DNA from: DASYML01 sp036399835
GTDB lineage: Bacteria; Acidobacteriota; Blastocatellia; Pyrinomonadales; Pyrinomonadaceae
NCBI GenBank assembly: GCA_036399835.1
Contig: DASWMI010000192.1
Location: 1-64,000 of the forward strand
Reading direction: 5' to 3'
DNA length: 64,000 bases
The position numbers were made by a program, and so were the translations under genes. Below, piece after piece: positions 44,050 to 52,904 of the stretch; position 1 is the stretch's first letter; each line of letters starts with the position of its first letter. The notes beneath the pieces are model-generated. The model searched no databases. It was given only the letters and a program-made list of their open reading frames with translations, and had not been told where the DNA came from.

Positions 44050-45441
44050 TCAAACTGCTCGCCCTTCTTCATCCACATTCGGTTCCGGCTCGACGCCTGC
44101 CTCCGCGCCGTAAAATCCCGCGCGCCTGTAGGATTCATCCAACAGCTCGACCGGATGGCAGAGAGATAAACTGAGACCACGGAGTTGTGCGCCCGCGCCG
44201 ATCTGCATGTGGCAGCCCGGATTGCCCGTCGCCAAAACCCGCGCGCCCGTCTCATCAATATGCGCGAGCTTTTCTTCGAGCACGCGGGATGACAGCTCCG
44301 GCTCAAGCAGGTTGTAAACGCCCGCGCCGCCGCAGCATCTCTCGCTCCCTTCGAGCGCGATGAACTTCAGCTCAGGGACGGCGCGCAGCATTCGCAAAGG
44401 CTCTTCAACGGCCCGCTGTCCGTAGAGCAGATGGCAAGACGCATCGTAAGTCGTCACTTGATGGTCCAGCGGCGCGCCCTCGCGTATGCCTGTCAGCTCA
44501 AGCTGCTGGCTGATGTCGCGCACGCGCTCGCTAAAGAGCCTTGCGCGCTTTGCATAAACATCATCATGGGCGAGCAGGTGCGCATAAGATTTGAGCATCG
44601 CGCCGCAGCCGCCCGCGTTGGTCACGATGGGACTCTCTTCTTCATCATCGCGGAAAGCATCCAGGTTGCGTCGCGCCAACGCGCGTGCACCTTCCATATC
44701 GCCCGCGTGAGCGTGAAGCGCGCCGCAGCAGACCTGTGCCGCGGGCACGCTCGCCGCGCAGCCATTGGCTTCGAGCACACGCGCCGTCGCACTGTTGACT
44801 CTCGCAAATAATCCTTCCGTCACGCAGCCTGTAAAGAGCAGCGCCCCGCTCTTTCTCTCCGCCCGCGAAGGCGGAACGCTGTGCTGCCTGTCGAAGTGGT
44901 CCAGCCCGCGCAGATTAATCGGGGACGAGCTATCGAGCAGGGCCAGCGCAAAATCCATGCGCGGCGAGATGAGGCGCACCAGCCCAACCTTTCGCAGCAG
45001 CCGCGCGAGCCTCATATCGCGCAGGAGGCGCGCGAATGTGAAGGCCATGCGCAGCCGCGCCGGATGAAGCCAGATATGCCGCAAAGCAAAGCTCAGCAGA
45101 CGCATCTCTGGTCCACGCCGCTCTTCAATCAAGTACAGTTCCGAGCGCGCCGCTTCGAGCAGTTGCCCGTACTCGACACCAGCCGGGCACGCCTGCTCGC
45201 AGGCCCTGCATCCCAGGCAACGATTGATGTGGCTCTCAAAGGCGGAGGATGTGTTCGGGAGGCGACCTTCCTCGACCGCCCGCATCAGGTAGATGCGACC
45301 GCGCGGGCTGTCATTCTCATCGCCCGTGTGAACATAGGTCGGGCAAGCCTCAAGGCACAGCCCGCAATGAACACACGCCAGCAGCTTTTCCTCCTCCTCC
45401 GCGAGGATGCCCGCCAGTTGTGTTGGCTGAAGCGAAGTCAT
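44050..45441 (-). CDS. glcF: Glycolate oxidase iron-sulfur subunit
   Basis: Electron-transfer subunit of membrane-associated glycolate oxidase, about 463 residues. The start at the complement of 45439-45441 (MTSLQPTQLAGILAEEEEKL) is preferred; the longer frame to 45489 runs into an intergenic repeat. Two 4Fe-4S motifs: CVHCGLCLEACPTY and CLGCRACEQACPAG. Two cysteine-rich CCG domains follow: FTGCVTEGLFARVNS with VCCGALHAHAG, and YDASCHLLYGQ with RCCGGAGVYN and NPGC, the layout of GlcF and related heterodisulfide-reductase-like subunits. Its partner GlcD-GlcE is encoded upstream on the same strand, but a gamma-glutamyltransferase gene intervenes. A lactate-type oxidase is a less likely alternative. 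Confidence 0.92.
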   Translation of the reverse strand: MTSLQPTQLAGILAEEEEKLLACVHCGLCLEACPTYVHTGDENDSPRGRIYLMRAVEEGRLPNTSSAFESHINRCLGCRACEQACPAGVEYGQLLEAARSELYLIEERRGPEMRLLSFALRHIWLHPARLRMAFTFARLLRDMRLARLLRKVGLVRLISPRMDFALALLDSSSPINLRGLDHFDRQHSVPPSRAERKSGALLFTGCVTEGLFARVNSATARVLEANGCAASVPAAQVCCGALHAHAGDMEGARALARRNLDAFRDDEEESPIVTNAGGCGAMLKSYAHLLAHDDVYAKRARLFSERVRDISQQLELTGIREGAPLDHQVTTYDASCHLLYGQRAVEEPLRMLRAVPELKFIALEGSERCCGGAGVYNLLEPELSSRVLEEKLAHIDETGARVLATGNPGCHMQIGAGAQLRGLSLSLCHPVELLDESYRRAGFYGAEAGVEPEPNVDEEGRAV

Positions 45442-45470
45442 AAGAAACAATCGACGCGGCAACGTGTCAG

Positions 45471-45611
45471 AATTAGCCACCGCAGGCACGGAGACACGGA
45501 GAGTAGATAAATCAGAATTCTATAAGACTTTTCAACACATCTTTCCTGCTTATGCGCGCGCTCTCTCTCTCTGTGTCTCTGCGTCTCTGTGGCTGATGTT
45601 CTGGTTTTGAA
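45471..45611. repeat. Intergenic inverted-repeat element, family 1 copy B
   Basis: About 141 bases starting ATTAGCCACCGCAGGCACGG and ending with GTGTCTCTGCGTCTCTGTGG then CTGATG, so the two ends pair imperfectly. The AT-rich centre (TTCTATAAGACTTTTCAACA) matches the centre of copy A at 11629-11745. It lies between the glcF start and the gamma-glutamyltransferase stop and contains no gene. A CT-dinucleotide run (CTCTCTCTCT) marks the right arm. Confidence 0.75.
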
Positions 45612-45614
45612 ATA

Positions 45615-47372
45615 TTAATATCCCAGAGGCTCGCCCGCGCTGCGCGAATCGGTTGCGCCGAGCCGCACGCCCGTCTTCTCTTCGATCATGATGCCTGTCG
45701 CGCTGGCGACATTTCCAGGTTTCGACGTGAACTTGTGCCCGTAGGATTCGAGCACGCGCTGCGTGTCTATCGAAAGCCCGTACTGTTCGTAGAGCAACTC
45801 GTCCGGCAGCCATTGATGATGAATGCGCGGCGCGTCAATGGCCTGCTGTATGTTCATCTCGTGGTCTATCACGTGGATGATGATTTGGAGGACGGCGTTG
45901 ATGATTCTGGGGCCGCCGCGCCCGCCAACGGCGAACCATAAAGAGCCGTCTTTGCGCAGGACGAAGGTCGGCGTCATGGACGAGAGCGGGCGCTTTCCAC
46001 CCGCTACCGCATTGCGCTCGCCCTGGACCAGTCCGAAAAGATTAGGCGAGCCGGGCCGCGCCGCAAAATCGTCCATCTCGTCATTCAAGAGCACGCCCGT
46101 CCCCTTGGCCGTCACGCCGGAGCCGTAGAGGTCGTTGATCGTGTAAGTGTTCGAGATGGCGTTGCCCTGCGGGTCTACGACGGTAAAGTGAGTTGTCTCG
46201 GTCGGCTCGCTCCCGGTGGGCTGGCCCGGTCGCACATCGGCGCTCGCAGAAGCCTGCTGCGGGTTGATGCCAGCGCGCAGCCGCCTCGCGTAATCCTTGT
46301 CAATCAACCCGGCGACAGGCACTCTCGCAAAATCGGGGTCGCCCATATATTCCGCCCTGTCTGCGAAAGCGCGTCTCATAGCCTCCGCAATCAGATGATA
46401 CTTCTCCGCAGAAGCCCAGCCCATCTTGCGCAGGTCATAGCCTTCGAGGATATTGAGCATCTCCAGTAGGACAGTCCCGCCGGAAGATGGCGGAGGCATA
46501 GAGATAATCTCGTAGCCGCGATATGTGCCGCGCAGCGGCACTCGCTCGCGTGCCGTGTAGCCGCGCAGGTCTTCATAAGTCATCAGGCCTTTGTGCCGCT
46601 TCATGTCTGCGGCGATGAGCCGCGCCGTCTGCCCTTCGTAAAACTCTCTTGGACCAAAACGCTGCATGCGCGTGAGCGTCGCCGCCAGCTCGGGCTGTCG
46701 CAACACCTCGCCCTCTTGATAAAGCTTGCCGTTGTTGAGAAAGATGCGGCGGCTCTCTTCGTAACCGTTTAGTAAATCTCTAGCGTTGCGCAGCGAGCGC
46801 GCATCGCTCCAGGTCAACTGAAACCCTTCAGAGGCCAGTCTTCGCGCAGGCTCTACGAGCTGTGCCCAGGTAAACTTTCCTGAGCCGTATTTTTTTAGCG
46901 CCAGTTCCAGACCGGCGACCGTTCCGGGCACGCCCGCCGCGCGATAACCGACCGTTGAAGAGCCTTCGCCCTTGATGAGATTTCCTTTCTGGTCCAGGTA
47001 AATATTGCGTGAAGCGGCTGCCGGGGCCATCTCGCGATAATCTATGGCAGTGGTCCGCCCGTCGCGCAGGCGTATCAACATGAAACCGCCGCCGCCCAGA
47101 TTCCCAGCCTCCGGGTAGGTCACGGCCATCGCCATCGCCACAGCTACCGCCGCATCCACGGCATTCCCGCCGCGCTTCATGACAGCCAGGCCCGCTTCCG
47201 ATGCCGGGCGACTCTGCGCCGCGATCATCGCGCGCCGCCCACGCACAGGCTCGCGTGTGGCGGCTGCCGCGGTCGAAGATGCTGCGCCCGGCGCAAACGG
47301 AGCGAGCGGCGCAAGAGTGAGCGTTAGTATCAGAAAAAGCAGGGCGAGCGTGCGTTTGATTGATGTCAACAT
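45615..47372 (-). CDS. ggt: Gamma-glutamyltransferase
   Basis: Exported N-terminal-nucleophile hydrolase that cleaves or transfers gamma-glutamyl groups, for example from glutathione, 585 residues. The frame is open from a TTG at 47402, but ATG 47372 starts a standard signal peptide (MLTSIKRTLALLFLILTLTL), so it is chosen. The proenzyme self-cleaves before Thr393 in PTETTHFTVVDPQGN; E. coli Ggt uses Thr391. Other blocks are AAVAVAMAMAVTYPEAGNLG with GGGFMLIRL, then TINDLYGSGVTAKGTGVLLN and GGRGGPRIINAVLQIIIHVI. The small subunit is full length. It lies between glcDE and glcF on the same strand, with short gaps, so it may be co-transcribed with them; why is unclear. Confidence 0.95.
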   Translation of the reverse strand: MLTSIKRTLALLFLILTLTLAPLAPFAPGAASSTAAAATREPVRGRRAMIAAQSRPASEAGLAVMKRGGNAVDAAVAVAMAMAVTYPEAGNLGGGGFMLIRLRDGRTTAIDYREMAPAAASRNIYLDQKGNLIKGEGSSTVGYRAAGVPGTVAGLELALKKYGSGKFTWAQLVEPARRLASEGFQLTWSDARSLRNARDLLNGYEESRRIFLNNGKLYQEGEVLRQPELAATLTRMQRFGPREFYEGQTARLIAADMKRHKGLMTYEDLRGYTARERVPLRGTYRGYEIISMPPPSSGGTVLLEMLNILEGYDLRKMGWASAEKYHLIAEAMRRAFADRAEYMGDPDFARVPVAGLIDKDYARRLRAGINPQQASASADVRPGQPTGSEPTETTHFTVVDPQGNAISNTYTINDLYGSGVTAKGTGVLLNDEMDDFAARPGSPNLFGLVQGERNAVAGGKRPLSSMTPTFVLRKDGSLWFAVGGRGGPRIINAVLQIIIHVIDHEMNIQQAIDAPRIHHQWLPDELLYEQYGLSIDTQRVLESYGHKFTSKPGNVASATGIMIEEKTGVRLGATDSRSAGEPLGY

Positions 47373-47491
47373 GGATTTCGAGCCTGTCTCTTGAGATTTC
47401 AAATTGGACCAGCGACGCGTGATGAACTTTCAGCGACAAGGGCGATTGTGCCTTTGACCGGAGCGCAAATGCAAACTATCCAGCGCCTCTC

Positions 47492-50362
47492 TCAGATTGC
47501 CGCAAAGAGCCTGCCCGGAGAGAAAATATTTTCGGGGTCGAGTTGTTTCTTGATGCGCTGCATCAGAGCGACGGGCGCTCCCGTATCACTGATGGCCGCG
47601 CACGCCCGATGAATTTCTGCGGGCGTTCTTTCGATAAAGAATGTGCCGCCCGCAACGCGCGCCGACTCACTCAGGCTTGCGAGCGCTGCGACGGTTCTCT
47701 CCGCATCTCCCCTCTGGCTGATAAAGCGCACGCGTCCGTCGCCCGCGCAGGCTTGCCATAAAGCTGAAGGAAACGCCGCGCCCTCGTCTTGGTCCAGTGC
47801 GGAAAGGAATGCTTCGAGCCGCGTGGGCAGCAGATGAGCTTGCCAGGCAAGCTCGTGTTGATGTTGAAAAGGCAACGCAGCCACATCTCGCCAGAGCCGC
47901 GCATCATCTATAACGACCTCGACAAACTCAGGCTGCGTTTCCCTTGCAAGCTGCGCCTGTGTTTGTGCTAATTGATACTCGACCGCCTGCGAAGTTCCGG
48001 CGAAACGCAGGAGCAGCGCGCAGCCTGTCTTCTTTGTCGAAGGGAAGACGCGGCCTGTCGCGCGTGGCGAGAGTATTTCGATGGCGACGGGGAACAATCT
48101 GGCAGCGAGCACGGCGCGCGCAGAGCGCAGGAGCGAGGCGAGGGGCGCTTGCGCGATGATGGTGGAGGTTTGAGCGGGGAGCGGGCGCAGCTTGAATGTC
48201 AATTCAACTATCAATCCGAGCGTGCCCCGGCTGCCTGTCAGGAGCTTGCAGAGGTCATAACCCGCGACGTTCTTGACGACGCGCCCGCCAGCCTTCAACA
48301 TGCGCCCGTCCGCGAGCGCGACGCGCATCCCTATGACGGAGCCGCGCGGCCCGCCGTAGCCAAACTTTTGAGCGCCCGCCAGCCCCGCCGCAACCACGCC
48401 GCCGACGCTCGCGCGTCCGTTATCCGGCGGGTCGAGCGGCAGCCATTGTCCGGCCCGGGCCAATTCCGTATTGAGCGCGGCGAGCGTCAACCCCGCCTCG
48501 GTCGTCGCAATCAGGTCGGCAGGCTCGTGCTCCAGGATACTCTTCATGCGGCGCGTGCCGAGGAATAAATCAACACGGCTCAAGCCACGGCCCGCTTCGA
48601 GCCATGTCCCAGCGCCCGACGGCAAGATGGTCCAGCGTTCGAGCGAGGCCAGCCGCAACACTTCGCAAGCTTCAACGGCGGAAGCAGGCTCGACCGCGAG
48701 CGCCTCCATCAATCCTGATTCGCTGACGTGTTCTGCGCCGACGATTCCAGAGAGCAGCGCGTGCCTGTCGCCGCGTCCGGCAACATGAGAAGGATGCGAT
48801 TGTGCCGTTGATGATTTGAGCTTCCGCTTTTCATCAGAGACTTGCTGTCTTTGCTCTTCTTCCTGCACGGATGAAGAAGCGTCTGGCTTCTCGCTCCCTG
48901 CTTCTTCATCAAAGCTCCGCGCTGCCTCGCCTGTTTGTCTGGATGTTTGCCTTGAGCTGCGCGCCTCGCCGCAGCTACGCGAGGTCGGGATAATCTTGCC
49001 GGGGTTGCACAGCCCTGTTGGGTCAAAGGCCGCGCGCACGCGCAGCATGACATCCATATCATCGTCAGAAAAGATGAGCGGCAGGTAGGCCGATTTGTCC
49101 AGCCCGACGCCGTGCTCGCCCGTTATTGAGCCGCCTGCGCGGACGCACGTCTCCATCAACTCGCGCCCGGCCTCTTTGACTCGCCGGACCTCTTCCGCGT
49201 GGCGAGCATCGAAGCAGAGAAAAGGATGCAGGTTGCCGTCGCCCGCATGAAAGACATTAGCGACGCGCAGGCCGTACTTGGCACCGATGCGATAAGTGGC
49301 GGCGAGCACTTCTGGGAGACGCGAGCGCGGGACCACCGCATCCTGCAACATAGTGTCGGGCGAGATACGGCCCATCGCGCCGAAAGCGCCCTTGCGCGCG
49401 GCCCAGAGCTTTTTGCGCTCTGCTTCATCAACCGCGCGACGCACCTCGCGCGCGCGGCTCTCAAGACAAATCTTTTCGGCGCGCTCTACGTCTTCATCCA
49501 ATCCGGCTTCCAGCCCGTCCAATTCAATCAACAGCGCGGCCTCCGCGTCTGTCGGAAGACCAGCCGCGAAAACGCTCGCCTCTACGGCGCGTATGATTGC
49601 GCCGTCCATCATCTCCAACCCGGCTGGCATGAGGCCCGCCGCGATAATCGCGGAGACGGCGCGGCTCGCATCGTTGACATCCTCGAAGATTGCCAGCAGC
49701 GTGCGCACGGCTGGCGGAATCGGCGTGAGCCGCAAGGTAGCTTCGGTCGCGATGCCGAAAGTTCCTTCCGAGCCGATGAAGAGACCGAGCAGGTCATAAC
49801 CGGGCGAGTTTAAATCGAGGTCCACAATCTCGCCTCCGCCGAGCACGACGCGCGCCGCCAGCACGTGGTCCACAGTCGTCCCGTACTTCAAACAATGTAT
49901 GCCGCCGGCATTCTCCGCGATGTTGCCGCCGATGGTGCAGGTCATCTGGCTCGAAGGGTCTGGCACGTAATGAAGACCGTAGGGCGCTGCCGCACGCGAG
50001 AGATGCGCGTTGACCATGCCTGTCTGGACCAACGCGAGACGGTTTTCAGGATCGAGTTTGAGCAGAGCGCGCATACGCGCCAGCTCAATCGTCACGCCAC
50101 GCTCAAGCGCCAGCGCCCCGCCCGACAGCCCTGTGCCAGCGCCGCGCGGCGAGAATGGGACGCGCTCGCGCGCCAGCAGCTTCAAGACCTCCGAGACCTC
50201 TTCAGTCGAGCGCGGGAAGACCACTGCGCGAGGCCGAAACTTGTGCTGCGGCAGCCCGTCGCACTCGTAGACAATCAGCTCATCGCTTTCGGTCAGCACG
50301 CCTTCGCGCCCGACAATCGCACGCAAGTCAAGGCTTAACTGGTCCACTGTTGGCTGTCGCAT
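47492..50362 (-). CDS. glcDE: Fused glycolate oxidase subunits GlcD-GlcE (two FAD-binding modules)
   Basis: Single polypeptide of 956 residues from ATG at the complement of 50360-50362. Residues about 1-465 are GlcD, the FAD-linked catalytic subunit: RPRAVVFPRSTEEVSEVLKL, FSPRGAGTGLSGGALAL, YVPDPSSQMTCTIGGNIAEN, FHAGDGNLHPFLCFD, GEHGVGLDKSAYL, ending FDPTGLCNPGKIIPT. A charged linker of about 75 residues rich in Ser, Glu and Arg follows. Residues about 540-956 are GlcE, a second FAD-binding module: WTILPSGAGTWLEAGRGLSR, ASVGGVVAAGLAGAQKFGYG, MLKAGGRVVKNVAGYDLCKL. In E. coli these are separate proteins. With GlcF downstream the complex would oxidise glycolate (or a similar 2-hydroxyacid) to glyoxylate. 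No frameshift is involved; the frame is continuous. Confidence 0.93.
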   Translation of the reverse strand: MRQPTVDQLSLDLRAIVGREGVLTESDELIVYECDGLPQHKFRPRAVVFPRSTEEVSEVLKLLARERVPFSPRGAGTGLSGGALALERGVTIELARMRALLKLDPENRLALVQTGMVNAHLSRAAAPYGLHYVPDPSSQMTCTIGGNIAENAGGIHCLKYGTTVDHVLAARVVLGGGEIVDLDLNSPGYDLLGLFIGSEGTFGIATEATLRLTPIPPAVRTLLAIFEDVNDASRAVSAIIAAGLMPAGLEMMDGAIIRAVEASVFAAGLPTDAEAALLIELDGLEAGLDEDVERAEKICLESRAREVRRAVDEAERKKLWAARKGAFGAMGRISPDTMLQDAVVPRSRLPEVLAATYRIGAKYGLRVANVFHAGDGNLHPFLCFDARHAEEVRRVKEAGRELMETCVRAGGSITGEHGVGLDKSAYLPLIFSDDDMDVMLRVRAAFDPTGLCNPGKIIPTSRSCGEARSSRQTSRQTGEAARSFDEEAGSEKPDASSSVQEEEQRQQVSDEKRKLKSSTAQSHPSHVAGRGDRHALLSGIVGAEHVSESGLMEALAVEPASAVEACEVLRLASLERWTILPSGAGTWLEAGRGLSRVDLFLGTRRMKSILEHEPADLIATTEAGLTLAALNTELARAGQWLPLDPPDNGRASVGGVVAAGLAGAQKFGYGGPRGSVIGMRVALADGRMLKAGGRVVKNVAGYDLCKLLTGSRGTLGLIVELTFKLRPLPAQTSTIIAQAPLASLLRSARAVLAARLFPVAIEILSPRATGRVFPSTKKTGCALLLRFAGTSQAVEYQLAQTQAQLARETQPEFVEVVIDDARLWRDVAALPFQHQHELAWQAHLLPTRLEAFLSALDQDEGAAFPSALWQACAGDGRVRFISQRGDAERTVAALASLSESARVAGGTFFIERTPAEIHRACAAISDTGAPVALMQRIKKQLDPENIFSPGRLFAAI

Positions 50363-50669
50363 CAAGCTCAAAGAATTCTTCTATCTTCAGGGAGAGAGCG
50401 ATGATACACTACGCGCCCGGTCTTCATGTAGTAAATCTTGAGAGCCATCAAAAGAAGTCGGCTGCTAGTCTTTAGGAATCAATCACTACTTAACAAAAAG
50501 AGCTATCGAAATTCTCGACGGAGGTTGGACGGATGGGATTCCGTGATGAATTCCTGTGGTCTCAAAAAACTTATGCCGAGTGGTCTCCGGAACAGACGGC
50601 GGTGTGAAAAGGAGAAGAAGGAGCAGGAAGCAAAGCTCGAAGCGCCCGTCACCAATTTGAAAAACCCAG
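50363..50669. other. Intergenic region between glcDE and a small membrane-protein gene
   Basis: About 307 bases with the divergent promoters of the two neighbours. A frame open from 50438 runs into the next gene out of phase and encodes a charged stretch (CEKEKKEQEAKLEAP) in its middle, but I recognise no family in it. It could be chance or the displaced 5' part of the neighbouring gene. No repeat or RNA structure is obvious. Confidence 0.25.
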
Positions 50670-51092
50670 TTGCGCGGCAAAGAGCGCAGTTCCGGCCCCT
50701 GGAGTCCGGGTTTCGGCATAGGCTGCCTGCTGTACGGCATCCTGTTCCTGACGATTGGTCCAGTAGTCATGCAGCTTATGAAGGGGCTGATGTTTCTTTC
50801 ATCCGGCCAGGTCAATGTGCTCGGCGCGCTCGTCTTGCTCATCGCTGTCTTCCTTGTTCCGGCACTGGCCGCGATAGGCGTGGTGATGTTGATTAACGCT
50901 TACATCAGGTGGATGGCCGTGACGCGCCCCGTGCAAAAGCTTGAGCGGCAAATCCTAGATAAAAAGGATGAGCTGTTACCGGCGCAGGCGAGGGTCGAAG
51001 AGGAGTATCAGAGGAGACGCGGCGAGCTGGAAAAAGAGCTGAAGCAGCTTGAGGCTTTTCGGGAAAAGTGCTGGCAAAAGCAGTACATCTGA
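50670..51092 (+). CDS. Small membrane protein with C-terminal coiled coil, unknown function
   Basis: I do not recognise this gene. The frame encodes 140 residues. Two hydrophobic segments (GFGIGCLLYGILFLTIGPVV and LGALVLLIAVFLVPALAAIG) are followed by a highly charged helical tail (QKLERQILDKKDELLPAQAR, EEEYQRRRGELEKELKQLEA) that should form a coiled coil in the cytoplasm. Only a TTG is available near the start, since a stop lies just upstream in frame; the first residues are therefore uncertain, and a frameshift joining it to the frame from 50438 is possible. It precedes the amidohydrolase gene by 9 bases, suggesting co-transcription. Confidence 0.6.
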   Translation: MRGKERSSGPWSPGFGIGCLLYGILFLTIGPVVMQLMKGLMFLSSGQVNVLGALVLLIAVFLVPALAAIGVVMLINAYIRWMAVTRPVQKLERQILDKKDELLPAQARVEEEYQRRRGELEKELKQLEAFREKCWQKQYI

Positions 51093-51101
51093 GCGGATAA
51101 T

Positions 51102-52790
51102 ATGAGACTGAAAATAACTCTTACGCTCTTCGTTATGGTATCGCTAATGGCTGCGAACTTTTCGACCAGCGCCGATAACAACAGTCTCTTCGCAGACTTG
51201 ATTATCGTCAACGCGCGTGTCCACACGATGGATGCGCGCGTGCCGCTCGCGGAGGCCGTCGCCGTTTACGGCAATCGCATCGTCGGGGTCGGTTCGACGG
51301 CGGAGATACGTCGGATGGCAGGCCCGCGCACACGCGTGATAGATGCCGTGGGGCGGCTGGTCCTGCCCGGCTTTAACGATGCGCACGTACATTTCATGAG
51401 CGGAGGCTTTCAGCTTTCAAGCGTGGATTTGAGGGATGCCGCGACGCCGCTGGAGTTTGCCGAGCGCATCCGCCGCTTTGCCGAAAAGACTGCTCCGGGG
51501 CGATGGATAACGGGCGGCGATTGGGATCACGAACGCTGGCCCGGCGCGCCGCTCCCGACCAGAGAATTGATAGACAGGTTTACGCCCGACACGCCAGTCT
51601 TCGTCAATCGCCTTGACGGGCACATGGCGCTCGCTAACAGCCTTGCCTTGAGACTCGCAGGCGTGACGCGCGAGACCAAGGACCCGCCCGGCGGTCTGAT
51701 CGTGCGCGACCCGCGGACGGGCGAGCCGACGGGTATCCTCAAGGATGCGGCGCAGAGCTTTGTCTGGAAAGTCGTGCCCGAGTCGAGCTTTGAAGAGAAG
51801 CTCGCGGCTGCGCGCGCGGCGACGGAGCATGCCGCGAGGCTCGGCGTCACGAGCGTGCAGGATGTCTCCGCCGGAAACGATGTCGGCATCTACCAGTTGC
51901 TCCTGGCACGCGGCGAACTAAAGACGCGCATCTACGCCGTCTCGCCGCTGCCTGATTGGGAGCGGCTCGGGCGTACAGGCGTGCGCGCACGCTTTGGCAG
52001 TGAGATGCTGCGCATCGGCGGCCTCAAGGGTTTCGCCGATGGCAGTCTAGGCTCGACCACCGCGCTCTTCTTCGAGTCTTATCAGGATGCGCCGGAGACA
52101 CGCGGCCTCGCGGGCGATGAGATGTTCCCGGAAGGAGTGATGCTCAAGCGCACGAAAGAGGCCGATGCTCGCGGTCTTCAAGTGATGATTCACGCCATCG
52201 GCGACCGCGCCAATGATTTGATACTCTCCATCTTTGAGCGCGTCACAAAAGAGAACGGCGAGCGCGACCGCCGCTTTCGCATAGAGCATGCGCAGCACAT
52301 CCGCCCGCAGGACATAGAGCGTTTCGGCAAGGCTCGCGTCATCGCTTCGATGCAGCCCTATCACGCCATTGACGACGGGCGCTGGGCCGAAAAGCGCATC
52401 GGCCACCGTCGCGCCCTGACGACCTATGCCTTCCGCTCTCTGCTCGACAGCGGCGCGACCCTGGCCTTCGGCACTGACTGGACCGTTGCGCCCCTGGACC
52501 CCTTGCTCAGCATCTATGCCGCCGTCACGCGCCGCACGCTCGACGGCAAACACCCTTCGGGCTGGATTCCCGAACAGAAGATAACGGTCGAAGAGGCCGT
52601 CCGCGCCTACACCGTCGGCTCGGCCTACGCCGAATTTACAGACGACGCGAAGGGAACTATCACGCCCGGCAAGCTCGCCGACATCGTGATCCTTTCGCAA
52701 GACATTTTTAGCATTGACCCCGTCGAGATTGAAAAGACTCGCGTCCTCTTGACGATTATGGATGGCCGCGTGATTTACGAAGCGAAGTAG
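51102..52790 (+). CDS. Amidohydrolase family 3 protein, YtcJ-like, exported
   Basis: Metal-dependent amidohydrolase of 562 residues with a signal peptide ([20 protein letters not shown]). Blocks typical of the YtcJ group: [20 protein letters not shown], metal-binding [74 protein letters not shown], and [20 protein letters not shown] containing the conserved Asp. This family acts on amide or ester bonds of varied small molecules and the substrate cannot be predicted. It follows the small membrane-protein gene by 9 bases. Export and the N-terminal signal fit the many other periplasmic hydrolases in the window. Confidence 0.88.
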   Translation: MRLKITLTLFVMVSLMAANFSTSADNNSLFADLIIVNARVHTMDARVPLAEAVAVYGNRIVGVGSTAEIRRMAGPRTRVIDAVGRLVLPGFNDAHVHFMSGGFQLSSVDLRDAATPLEFAERIRRFAEKTAPGRWITGGDWDHERWPGAPLPTRELIDRFTPDTPVFVNRLDGHMALANSLALRLAGVTRETKDPPGGLIVRDPRTGEPTGILKDAAQSFVWKVVPESSFEEKLAAARAATEHAARLGVTSVQDVSAGNDVGIYQLLLARGELKTRIYAVSPLPDWERLGRTGVRARFGSEMLRIGGLKGFADGSLGSTTALFFESYQDAPETRGLAGDEMFPEGVMLKRTKEADARGLQVMIHAIGDRANDLILSIFERVTKENGERDRRFRIEHAQHIRPQDIERFGKARVIASMQPYHAIDDGRWAEKRIGHRRALTTYAFRSLLDSGATLAFGTDWTVAPLDPLLSIYAAVTRRTLDGKHPSGWIPEQKITVEEAVRAYTVGSAYAEFTDDAKGTITPGKLADIVILSQDIFSIDPVEIEKTRVLLTIMDGRVIYEAK

Positions 52791-52904
52791 AATCCCTGTC
52801 GCGGTCCGATATGAATCGGAGCAAGGGTTGAGTTAGAGATGCAAAGCGCATACGCGGCGCTCTTATTGTTTGATAGTTTATAGCCGACGGATTATGCTTG
52901 CCCG

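Noticed and set aside
45442..45489. Longer N-terminus for GlcF
   Set aside because: The extra codons are read from the end of the family 1 intergenic repeat, and the family normally starts close to the chosen Met.
52801..52822. Stem-loop TCCGAT-N4-ATCGGA after the YtcJ-like gene as a terminator
   Set aside because: Only 6 bp of stem with no T-run on the plus side; too weak to call.
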